A stretch of DNA of 10,002 nucleotides from Spirochaetales bacterium. Its GTDB lineage: Bacteria; Spirochaetota; Spirochaetia; B11-G9. The stretch lies in assembly GCA_027077185.1 (NCBI GenBank), contig JALTGJ010000248.1, positions 1 to 10,002 on the forward strand. The letters are read 5' to 3'. Position numbers and translations under genes: made by a program. This document shows positions 1 to 6,099 of this stretch, piece by piece; positions within the stretch are counted from its first letter, which is position 1; every line of letters starts with the position of its first letter. The notes under the pieces were generated by a model that did no database searches, had not been told where the DNA came from, and was given only the letters and a program-made list of their open reading frames with translations.

Positions 1-1
1 G

Positions 2-286
2 GGTATAATACGTCCGGATGATCTTCTGGCCAGGTGGGGTGGTGATGAGTTTGTGATTTTGCTTGAATTGGAAAGATGTGAAGCTGTTGCACTTGCAGAG
101 CGATTAAGGATTTCTATCTCGGGCAGAGAAATAAAAGAAACTTTAAAGTTAAAAGATACTGTAACAATCAGCATAGGTATTACCGGATATAATAAAAATG
201 AGACACTGGATACACTTATGCACAGAGTTGATATGGCTTTGTATGAATCTAAATCAGGCGGCAGGAATATATTTACAGAAATTTAA
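2..286 (+). CDS. GGDEF-domain diguanylate cyclase, C-terminal part (5' truncated by window edge)
   Basis: The reading frame is open from base 2 and stops at TAA 284-286, so only the last 94 residues of a longer protein are visible. GGDEF (38-52) is the active-site loop that makes cyclic di-GMP from two GTP. The arginine-x-x-aspartate I-site (RPDD, 11-22) lies exactly five residues before it, the usual place for product feedback inhibition. The end of the domain also fits: TISIGIT, then RVDMALYESKSGGRN, the typical terminal helix and 'A-LY-AK--GRN' signature. The active site looks intact, so this is probably an active, c-di-GMP-inhibited cyclase rather than a degenerate GGDEF. The sensor or receiver part lies outside the window. 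Its 3' end faces the convergent DUF6398-like gene across 69 bases. Confidence 0.93.
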   Translation, partial: GIIRPDDLLARWGGDEFVILLELERCEAVALAERLRISISGREIKETLKLKDTVTISIGITGYNKNETLDTLMHRVDMALYESKSGGRNIFTEI

Positions 287-355
287 TTTGCATGGCTGTA
301 TATGCTGCTTTGGCTGAAAATATTTATGTGAACTCTCACAAAAATTACCAGACCC

Positions 356-937
356 TTAGTCAAACAAGCCAATTTGCCCTGCTTCCCGTTCCTTTCTTTT
401 CCCTTCAGCTATTTTTCTGTTAATTTCAGTTCTTCGAGCCTTTTTCTTTTCTAATCGTTCCTGGTCTGCTAATTTTTGTGCTTCCTGAAAACGTTCAATT
501 TCTTTGGATTCTTCTTCATTGGCTGGTTCAAGCATTAGAGCAGGCATAATAAACCCTTCCGGAGTTCTGTAGAATTTAAATGATTTTCTAATTGACGGCT
601 TTGTATAGTTTTTATCGGCAAATACAATACCGTATGTTTTTTCAATTAGAGTGGCTTTACTTCCAATCGTAGATTTTTTAACTTCAAAATAGTCACATAA
701 CTCATTGTAAGAGATATATTCTTCATTCTCTTCGTCAAATAGAAAATTTAAACGGGCTATAATATAAACTATAGATGCTGCCCATATAGTAGGGCTTCCT
801 CTGGAAATATCCATAAGTGGATTTTGAACAATTGTATCGAGTAAGAGTAATACAAAACTTTTCAATTCTAAATCAAAATTTTCTAAACAGTAATTAGTAA
901 GCAATTCTTTTATCTGTAGTGGATTGTTTTCTTTCAT
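356..937 (-). CDS. DUF6398-like protein with helix-turn-helix-like core and possible sliding-clamp-binding tail
   Basis: This encodes 193 residues. Residues about 39-68 (SRGSPTIWAASIVYIIARLN, then FLFD) followed by a helix-turn-helix-like segment at 75-100 (ISYNELCDYFEVKKSTIGSK) recall the uncharacterised DUF6398 family. The pattern 'AA-IVY-IARLNFLF ... ELC-YF-V--STI' also resembles a cyclin/TFIIB-type repeat, which suggests DNA or protein binding; that part is inference. Residues about 138-187 form a very charged Lys/Glu/Arg helix, probably a solvent-exposed linker or coiled coil. The protein ends GQIGLFD, and QIGLF (188-192) fits the bacterial beta-clamp-binding pentapeptide (consensus QL[SD]LF). 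No signal peptide or membrane segment is seen. There is no Shine-Dalgarno before ATG 935-937, but a good -10 box lies six bases upstream, so translation may be leaderless. It is transcribed divergently from the MazEF-like pair. The family name is from memory of its motif; the function is unknown. Confidence 0.75.
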   Translation of the reverse strand: MKENNPLQIKELLTNYCLENFDLELKSFVLLLLDTIVQNPLMDISRGSPTIWAASIVYIIARLNFLFDEENEEYISYNELCDYFEVKKSTIGSKATLIEKTYGIVFADKNYTKPSIRKSFKFYRTPEGFIMPALMLEPANEEESKEIERFQEAQKLADQERLEKKKARRTEINRKIAEGKRKEREAGQIGLFD

Positions 938-943
938 ACAGAA

Positions 944-972
944 ATTATAAAGTAAAATAGTTAAATCGTAAA
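944..972 (-). promoter_or_regulatory. Candidate promoter giving a leaderless mRNA for the DUF6398-like gene
   Basis: On the minus strand, TTTACG (967-972) and a perfect TATAAT (944-949) are separated by 17 bases. The usual start about seven bases past the -10 falls on base 937, the A of the ATG. Together with the lack of a Shine-Dalgarno, this predicts a leaderless transcript. The -35 matches 4 of 6 consensus bases. AT-rich DNA makes chance TATAAT boxes common, so confidence is moderate. Confidence 0.45.
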
Positions 973-997
973 CTGGAAAAAGCTTATTAAGTTAGAC

Positions 998-1026
998 TTG
1001 CTTTTGTACAAATAAGAGAGTATCTT
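998..1026 (+). promoter_or_regulatory. Candidate promoter and palindromic operator for the MazEF-like pair
   Basis: TTGCTT (998-1003) and TATCTT (1021-1026) are spaced by 17 bases, a weak sigma70-like match that would start transcription near 1033, at the beginning of the heptamer repeat. Between the two boxes is a perfect 10-base palindrome, TTTGTACAAA (1003-1012). That is a natural place for an autorepressor, and MazE-type antitoxins repress their own operons through palindromes. The promoter is weak by consensus; the palindrome is seen directly. Confidence 0.35.
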
Positions 1027-1030
1027 TAAA

Positions 1031-1079
1031 GTAAGGAGTAAGGAGTAAGGAGTAAGGAGTAAGGAGTAAGGAGTATGGA
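1031..1079 (+). repeat. Heptanucleotide tandem repeat (GTAAGGA, six exact copies plus one degenerate) forming the antitoxin RBS
   Basis: Six perfect GTAAGGA units run from 1031 to 1072. A seventh unit, GTATGGA (1073-1079), differs by one base, and that change creates the start codon ATG 1075-1077. Every unit junction reads AAGGAG, a full Shine-Dalgarno core. The copy at 1061-1066 lies eight bases before the ATG, an optimal distance; the copy at 1068-1073 is too close (one base). Tandem heptamers of this kind are prone to slippage, so copy number may vary between strains. Confidence 0.95.
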
Positions 1080-1293
1080 AGTTATTATCTCTAAAATTAC
1101 AAGTAAAGGACAGGTTACAGTTCCTAAAAAGGTAAGAGAATCTCTGGGTATAAAAGAGGGCGATTCTCTTGGCTATGAAGTTCATGAAGATAATGCTGTA
1201 ATAAGAAGAATCCCCAGGATTGATGTTGAGTGGGCAAACTCCATAGAAAATACCCTAACTGAATGGGTAGATGAGCTTGATGATGAACTATAA
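1075..1293 (+). CDS. MazE/PrlF-like AbrB-fold antitoxin of a type II toxin-antitoxin pair
   Basis: This encodes 72 residues. Residues 3-46 are a SpoVT/AbrB swapped-hairpin DNA-binding domain (ISKITSKGQVTVPKKVRESL, then GIKEGDSLGYEV). The acidic tail of about 25 residues (EWANSIENTLTEWVDELDDEL) is the kind that wraps round and blocks the toxin in MazE/PrlF-type antitoxins. The start is fixed by the repeat-borne Shine-Dalgarno eight bases upstream. The 3' end overlaps the toxin start by 11-23 bases, the usual antitoxin-first arrangement that keeps the two in step by coupled translation. It probably also represses its own promoter, perhaps at the palindrome 1003-1012. The family is clear; the antitoxin role follows from the fold plus the adjacent toxin. 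Confidence 0.92.
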   Translation: MEVIISKITSKGQVTVPKKVRESLGIKEGDSLGYEVHEDNAVIRRIPRIDVEWANSIENTLTEWVDELDDEL

Positions 1294-1627
1294 GCCAGGC
1301 GAAATTGTAATCGTTCCGTTTCCGTTCTTGGAAAAACCGGTGAAAAAAATACGACCAGCATTGGTTTTATCAAATAATGTTGATGGTGAAACTAATAATT
1401 ATCTTGTGTTGGCAATGATTACAAGTGCAAAAAGAAGTCGCTGGGAGAGTGATATTGTTCTGAAAGAATGGCTGGTTGCTGGTTTAAAGGCTGAATCAAT
1501 TGTTCGATGGAAGATTTTTACAATAGAATCTGTACTAATTAAGGAAAGACGGGGAAAGTTAAGTCAAAAAGATTATAAAGTTGTTCAAGATGGGTTTACT
1601 AAGCTATTCAATTTTGATTCTATTTAA
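1283..1627 (+). CDS. MazF/PemK-family toxin, predicted mRNA endoribonuclease
   Basis: From ATG 1283 it is 114 residues, the usual size for MazF/PemK. It starts MNYKPGEIVIVPFPF, the family's first beta strand. It then has RPALVLSN, with the conserved arginine used in RNA binding and cleavage; MITS, the strand bearing the conserved Thr/Ser pair; and the KAESIVRWKIFTIE segment followed by GKLS, the family's C-terminal half. Such toxins cut single-stranded mRNA at short sites to slow growth, and the preceding AbrB-fold protein should neutralise it. In-frame starts also exist at 1271 and 1280. None has a strong Shine-Dalgarno, so translation is probably coupled to the antitoxin, whose stop lies inside this gene. 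1283 was chosen because it gives the usual family N-terminus. All key motifs look intact, so the toxin is probably functional; the cleavage site cannot be predicted. Confidence 0.92.
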   Translation: MNYKPGEIVIVPFPFLEKPVKKIRPALVLSNNVDGETNNYLVLAMITSAKRSRWESDIVLKEWLVAGLKAESIVRWKIFTIESVLIKERRGKLSQKDYKVVQDGFTKLFNFDSI

Positions 1628-1651
1628 TTAACACTTCCCTGGAGTTACAAC

Positions 1652-1675
1652 TAAGAATTTATTCTTGTTTTTTTT
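1652..1675 (+). terminator. Weak intrinsic terminator after the toxin gene
   Basis: A short AT-rich stem, AAGAA (1653-1657) with TTCTT (1662-1666), extended by one T-G wobble and closed by a four-base loop, is followed by a run of eight T (1668-1675). The stem is weak, but the T tract and the position 25 bases past the toxin stop support it. Confidence 0.4.
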
Positions 1676-1693
1676 CTATTTAACATAGATAAT
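1665..1693 (+). promoter_or_regulatory. Candidate promoter for the acyl-CoA synthetase-aldolase pair
   Basis: TTGTTT (1665-1670) and GATAAT (1688-1693) are separated by 17 bases, with 3/6 and 5/6 consensus matches. Transcription would start near 1700, just before the Shine-Dalgarno of the synthetase gene. The -35 overlaps the T tract of the preceding terminator. Confidence 0.35.
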
Positions 1694-1701
1694 ATGCCTA
1701 C

Positions 1702-1709
1702 AAGGGGAG
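1702..1709 (+). promoter_or_regulatory. Shine-Dalgarno that fixes the acyl-CoA synthetase start
   Basis: AAGGGGAG lies eight bases before ATG 1718. An in-frame ATG at 1694 lies upstream of this site and has no ribosome binding site of its own, so 1718 is the better start. Confidence 0.75.
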
Positions 1710-1717
1710 TTTTTATT

Positions 1718-3352
1718 ATGTTGGAGAGAAATTTCGTAAAGACAATCGAAAATACATTAAAAGACCATTGGGATCAGCCTTGTTTTACTAATTATGAGGA
1801 AGAGACTTATTCTTATGGGGAAATTGCTGAAAGCTTACTTATATTTCATGAGGTTTTTAAGAAAAGTGGAATAGTAAAAGGGGATAAGCTTGCAGTTTGC
1901 GGTAAAAATTCAGTTAACTGGGCTAAGGCTTATTTTGCAACAGTCAGTTATGGTGCTGTAATTGTTCCCATTCTTCCGGATTTTTCGGCAGAAGATATTA
2001 CAAACATAATAAATCAGTCAGATTCAAAGATTTTTTTTGCAGATGATTCTATCTGGAAAGGGCTTGATTTAAAAGATATGCCCGCTCTTGAAATTGCCGG
2101 CAAACTTGAGGACTTTAGTATTATCAAAACTACTGGTGAAATGAGCGACAAGCTTATTGCAGAATCCAGAGAAATAATTTCTGAAAAATATAAACAGGGG
2201 TTAGCTCCTGATGATATTTCTTTTGATGATATACCCAATGATGCCCTGGAAGGTATAATCTATACTTCCGGTACTACAGGATTTTCAAAAGGGGTAATGC
2301 TCACTCATAATTCACTTATGGCAAATGTAGATTATGCCCAAAAGAGCATTGGACTTGTCTCCGGGGATAAAATTGTAAGTTTCCTTCCTCTGGCACACTC
2401 TTTTGGTTGTGCGTTTGATCTTTTATTTCCATTTTCTGTAGGTTGTCATATCAATTTTATTGGTCGGATATCGCCTCAGCTGCTTATCAAAGCCTTCAAA
2501 GAAGTTCAACCCAGATTGATTCTTTCGGTACCTTTATTAATTGAAAAAATCTATTTTAAACAACTGAAACCAATATTAAATAAAAGTTATGCTAAACTTC
2601 CGGTAATAAAATCTATATTAAACAGGGTTATATATAAAAAACTAAATGAGACCTTTGGTGGGAATTATATTACAATAGTTCTTGGTGCAGCAGCTTTTAA
2701 TCCTGAAGTAGAGGCTTTTCTAAAAAAAATAAATTTTAGATTTACAGTAGGATACGGGATGACAGAATGTGGTCCTCTTATTAGTTATATGCCCTGGGAT
2801 CAGTATAAAAACAGATCTGCAGGAAGATTGATTTTCCATCTGGAATGTAAAATAAACTCAAATGACCCTGTAAATACCCAGGGAGAAATACTTGTTCGCG
2901 GTGAAAATGTAATGCTTGGCTACTACAAAAATGAAAAAGCAAGCAGGGATGCTCTTGATAAGGATGGATGGCTTCATACAGGTGATATGGGTACTCTTGA
3001 TTCTGATAATGTTGTTTTTATAAAAGGCAGAAGTAAAACAATGCTTCTTGGTCCTGCAGGACAGAATATTTATCCTGAAGAACTGGAAGCAAGGCTTCAG
3101 AATAATGATATTGTGTCCGATGCACTTGTTCTTGAAAGAGATCATAATATTATTGCATTAATTTTTCCTGATCCTGACTATATTAAGAATTCAGGATTAA
3201 ATGAAGCTGATGTTCAGGAGAAACTTAATGAGGCTCTTAAACTGGTTAATAAGGAACTTCCTTCATATTCAAAGATAATGAAAATTGAAATAATGAAAGC
3301 TGAGTTTGAAAAAACACCGACATCGAAAATTAAACGGTATAAATATAAATGA
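1718..3352 (+). CDS. AMP-forming fatty acyl-CoA synthetase-like ligase (ANL superfamily)
   Basis: This is 544 residues from ATG 1718. It belongs to the ANL adenylating enzymes, which activate a carboxylate with ATP to an acyl-adenylate and then pass it to CoA or another thiol. Motifs in order: the phosphate loop YTSGTTGFSKG (182-192); YGMTE (346-350), whose glutamate coordinates magnesium; WLHTGD (418-423), whose aspartate binds the ribose; the hinge KGRSK and GQNIYPEELE after it; and KTPTSKIKRY at the end, with K537 at the catalytic lysine position. Length and motifs best fit long-chain fatty acyl-CoA synthetases, probably at the inner face of the membrane, but the chain length or even the acceptor (acyl-ACP) is not settled. 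Its stop overlaps the aldolase start (ATGA), so the two are cotranscribed and translationally coupled. This is an odd metabolic pairing. Confidence 0.9.
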   Translation: MLERNFVKTIENTLKDHWDQPCFTNYEEETYSYGEIAESLLIFHEVFKKSGIVKGDKLAVCGKNSVNWAKAYFATVSYGAVIVPILPDFSAEDITNIINQSDSKIFFADDSIWKGLDLKDMPALEIAGKLEDFSIIKTTGEMSDKLIAESREIISEKYKQGLAPDDISFDDIPNDALEGIIYTSGTTGFSKGVMLTHNSLMANVDYAQKSIGLVSGDKIVSFLPLAHSFGCAFDLLFPFSVGCHINFIGRISPQLLIKAFKEVQPRLILSVPLLIEKIYFKQLKPILNKSYAKLPVIKSILNRVIYKKLNETFGGNYITIVLGAAAFNPEVEAFLKKINFRFTVGYGMTECGPLISYMPWDQYKNRSAGRLIFHLECKINSNDPVNTQGEILVRGENVMLGYYKNEKASRDALDKDGWLHTGDMGTLDSDNVVFIKGRSKTMLLGPAGQNIYPEELEARLQNNDIVSDALVLERDHNIIALIFPDPDYIKNSGLNEADVQEKLNEALKLVNKELPSYSKIMKIEIMKAEFEKTPTSKIKRYKYK

Positions 3353-4143
3353 ATGATGTTATAAAAAAATTGGGAGAATTTGGAATTATTCCGGTTGTAA
3401 AAATTGATAAAATAACTGATTCTGAGAATTTAGCCAAAGCTCTGATTGATGGTGATCTTCCTGTAGCAGAAGTTACCTTTCGTACAGATGCTGCTGAGGA
3501 AGCTATTAAAAGGATTAAAAAGATGTATCCGGAGATATTACTTGGAGCCGGAACAGTTTTAAGTATTGAACAGGTTAAGAGAGCCGTTGGTGCCGGGGCA
3601 GTGTATATTGTATCTCCGGGGTTTAATCCCAAACTGGTAGATTATTGTGTTAGCAATAATATAATTATAATTCCTGGAGTAAATTCCGGAACTCAGATAG
3701 AGGCTGCAATGGAGCATGGTTTGGATGTCCTTAAGTTTTTCCCTGCAGAGGCTTCCGGCGGTGTTGGTATGATTAAAAGTCTTTCTGCTCCGTATTCCAA
3801 TATTAAGTTTATACCTACAGGTGGTATAAATATATCTAATATTCTGGAATATCTAAAACTTGATTCTGTTCATGCCTGTGGAGGTAGTTGGATGGTTTCT
3901 TCCAGGCTTATTTTGGAAGGCAAATTTAGGGAAATAACACAGTTAGCAAAGCATGTAGTCTCCAAAATAATGGGTTTTAGTATAGATAGTATAAATAATA
4001 GAATTATATTAGAATGCAATAATATGGAAAGGACAGTTTCTTATCTGAAGAGAAAAGGTTTTAAAATCAGTAGTGGAACAGGGAATGAAGAACTAAGTAT
4101 TGTCCAGCCTGCTGAGGGATTGGACATTGTTATAAAAAATTAG
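3349..4143 (+). CDS. KDPG/KHG aldolase (Eda-like) with a C-terminal half-VOC-like extension
   Basis: This encodes 264 residues, against about 205-215 for ordinary Eda proteins. Residues 1-208 form the class I aldolase TIM barrel. It has the catalytic glutamate E41 in PVAEVTFRT; GAGTVLS (66-72) and SPGFNP (89-94); the Schiff-base lysine K129 in VLKFFPAEASGG; and the phosphate-binding PTGGIN and GGSWM near the end of the barrel. It would cleave 2-keto-3-deoxy-6-phosphogluconate to pyruvate and glyceraldehyde-3-phosphate (Entner-Doudoroff or uronate breakdown) and/or 4-hydroxy-2-oxoglutarate. The last 55 residues (210-264) are extra. The pattern strand-helix (MERTVSYLKRKGF)-strand-strand (LDIVIKN) looks like one half of a glyoxalase/VOC module. 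The start shares ATGA with the synthetase stop and has no clear Shine-Dalgarno, so it depends on coupled translation. No other sugar-acid gene is near. Confidence 0.88.
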   Translation: MNDVIKKLGEFGIIPVVKIDKITDSENLAKALIDGDLPVAEVTFRTDAAEEAIKRIKKMYPEILLGAGTVLSIEQVKRAVGAGAVYIVSPGFNPKLVDYCVSNNIIIIPGVNSGTQIEAAMEHGLDVLKFFPAEASGGVGMIKSLSAPYSNIKFIPTGGINISNILEYLKLDSVHACGGSWMVSSRLILEGKFREITQLAKHVVSKIMGFSIDSINNRIILECNNMERTVSYLKRKGFKISSGTGNEELSIVQPAEGLDIVIKN

Positions 4144-4245
4144 TTTTCTTGTATAGAGTCGCTTTCAAAACAATAACTGATTACCCTGAAAAGGTATTCT
4201 GAGCGGCTCAAAATGCAGGAAATTGTAAATAAAATTGGAGTTAGT

Positions 4246-6078
4246 ATGAGTGTTAATAAAAAAAGGGTTCCTGGTTTAAAGCAGGCTCAGGCTATTATTT
4301 ATGTATCATTAATAGCTATTATAGGATTAATGAGTTATGGTCTTTATTATAATCTTCATGGTCTGGATCAGCTTATTTCCACAAATGAACGAATCTCAAC
4401 AGAATTTACTACTGGTGTTCTTCATTTAAAGAGTTCCTTTGGTTATACAGGTTTTATTCATAATTTTAAAAACTATGTTCTAAGGGGAAAGCCTAAGTAT
4501 ATTGATTCGATTAAACATTATTACGATGAAATTACCACGAGTGTAAACCACCTTAAATCTCTTTCTGTTATTACAGAAGATGATCGACAGCTTTTAGTTA
4601 CAATACAGGCAGCTGCAGATGCCTATATGGATGCAAGTCTTAAAATTCAGCCTATGGTCGAAAGAGGTGATTCTGTAAAAGTTATAGATGGATATGTTAA
4701 AATTGACGACGGCCCGGCAAGGGATGCTTTGGATAAGCTTGATTCAATTTACAGAGCAATTATAAAGAAGGGTTCCGTTCAGGTAAGTAAAAAGCTGTCA
4801 ACAACTTTGTATAGTTTTTTAGGGATAATTACACTGGCAGTTATACTTTTTACTGTAATATTAATATTTGTATTCCGCAGGATGAATAATCAGGTTAAAG
4901 CAATAGGAAGGGTGTCAAAAAATATGGCCCATGGAGACCTTTCCAAATCTATTACTATTATACCCAATGATGCAATAGGGGATATGGCAGAAAATTTTAA
5001 CATGGCAATAGCTTCGCTTAAAAATATAATAGGGGGTGTGGTTACAACCAGTACAGAGGGTCAAAAACTTAACGATACTCTTTCAGGAAGAATTACACAA
5101 ATAGAAATTTCTTCAGGTGAAATGTCAAATAATCTGGATGGCATGCATGAAAAAATAGTAGAGGAAAATAATCAGATAGTGGAAGCTTCGTCGGCTTTAG
5201 AGGAAATTTCTGCAAACACATCAAGTCTTTCCAAACAAATATCAATGCAGGCCGAGAGTGTTAGTACAACATCAGCGGCTGTGGAGGAAATGGCTGCATC
5301 TATTTTAAATGTAGCCAGAGTTGCTGATGCAAGGCAGAATGTTACTGAGGGTCTTATCACAATGACTAAAGAAGGCAGTGATAAAATTGAAGAGGCAAAT
5401 GTTATTGTTCAGGAAGCTGTAAAGAACATGGGTGCAATGCAGGAAATGCTGGAAGTAATAAATAATATATCTTCACAAACTAATCTTCTTTCCATGAATG
5501 CAGCAATAGAAGCTGCTCACGCAGGAGATGCCGGAAAGGGATTTGCTGTTGTTGCAGATGAAATACGAAAACTTGCGGAATCAACTTCCGAGAATGCACG
5601 TGAAATATCAGACTCTTTATCGGGTCTTATAGATAGAATAAATCAGACGGCTAATGTTACAAAAGAGAGTGGGGACTCCTTTAAGAAGATAGAAAAAGAG
5701 GTTCAGAATTTTGTGCAGGCTTTTGCAGAAATTTCTGCCAGTACAAAAGAATTGTCGGAAGGCAGTAAAGAAATTCAGGATTCAACTATTTCTCTGCTGG
5801 ATATTACTTCCAACATAAAAACAGGTTCCGAAGAAATGACAATTGGTGCAAATGACATAAATATTGCTCTTCTACGAATAAAAGAGGCATCAGATAATAA
5901 TACTTCAAGTATGGCAGTTTCCAGAGAGCAGATTGAAGAAATCCATAAAGCCATGACCGATGTTGCAGTACTTAGTGCAACAAATACAGAAAATATGAGT
6001 ACCCTTCTGGAAGAAGTTTCTGTATTTACACTTGAGGATGGAGAGAAAAAAGAGGAACTTGGGGTAAAAGAAGTTTAG
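4246..6078 (+). CDS. Transmembrane methyl-accepting chemotaxis protein
   Basis: This is 610 residues from ATG 4246, chosen because GGAG (4237-4240) lies five bases upstream; the in-frame ATG at 4213 has no such site. Domains: TM1 about 16-35; a helical periplasmic sensor about 36-185; TM2 about 189-212; HAMP about 213-265; then a long coiled-coil signalling domain. Its hairpin tip at 405-445 ([20 protein letters not shown], then [21 protein letters not shown]) binds CheA and CheW. Flanking helices carry Glu/Gln-rich candidate methylation sites ([24 protein letters not shown]). No CheR-docking pentapeptide is seen at the C-terminus, which ends ELGVKEV. The sensor contains [13 protein letters not shown] and later [13 protein letters not shown], a signature that I recall from other chemoreceptors and GGDEF proteins but cannot assign a ligand to. 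It follows the aldolase by 102 bases with no clear sigma70 or sigma28 promoter. Confidence 0.95.
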   Translation: MSVNKKRVPGLKQAQAIIYVSLIAIIGLMSYGLYYNLHGLDQLISTNERISTEFTTGVLHLKSSFGYTGFIHNFKNYVLRGKPKYIDSIKHYYDEITTSVNHLKSLSVITEDDRQLLVTIQAAADAYMDASLKIQPMVERGDSVKVIDGYVKIDDGPARDALDKLDSIYRAIIKKGSVQVSKKLSTTLYSFLGIITLAVILFTVILIFVFRRMNNQVKAIGRVSKNMAHGDLSKSITIIPNDAIGDMAENFNMAIASLKNIIGGVVTTSTEGQKLNDTLSGRITQIEISSGEMSNNLDGMHEKIVEENNQIVEASSALEEISANTSSLSKQISMQAESVSTTSAAVEEMAASILNVARVADARQNVTEGLITMTKEGSDKIEEANVIVQEAVKNMGAMQEMLEVINNISSQTNLLSMNAAIEAAHAGDAGKGFAVVADEIRKLAESTSENAREISDSLSGLIDRINQTANVTKESGDSFKKIEKEVQNFVQAFAEISASTKELSEGSKEIQDSTISLLDITSNIKTGSEEMTIGANDINIALLRIKEASDNNTSSMAVSREQIEEIHKAMTDVAVLSATNTENMSTLLEEVSVFTLEDGEKKEELGVKEV

Positions 6079-6099
6079 TTCAAAATTAACTGTCTTCTT
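6068..6099. terminator. Candidate two-way hairpin between convergent chemoreceptor and symporter genes
   Basis: AAGAAG (6068-6073) pairs with CTTCTT (6094-6099), and inside it AGTT (6077-6080) pairs with AACT (6088-6091) across a small internal loop. The structure spans both stop codons of two convergent genes only seven bases apart. Read on the minus strand it is followed by a short T run, so it could end symporter transcription. It is AT-rich and has no long T tract on the plus strand, so it is weak. Confidence 0.35.

Noticed and set aside
327..340. Five-pair hairpin TGTGA/TCACA between the GGDEF and DUF6398-like stop codons.
   Set aside because: The stem is short and neither side has a T run in the right place, so it is not good evidence for a terminator.
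961..1185. A minus-strand reading frame across the heptamer repeat (TPYSLLL repeats).
   Set aside because: It is created by the repeat read backwards, overlaps the antitoxin gene and has no family-like sequence.
1694..1717. An upstream ATG that would extend the acyl-CoA synthetase by eight residues.
   Set aside because: The strong AAGGGGAG lies downstream of it and fits ATG 1718.
4200..4210. Palindrome TGAGC-G-GCTCA before the chemoreceptor gene.
   Set aside because: A one-base centre cannot form a hairpin, and there is no promoter nearby to make an operator likely.
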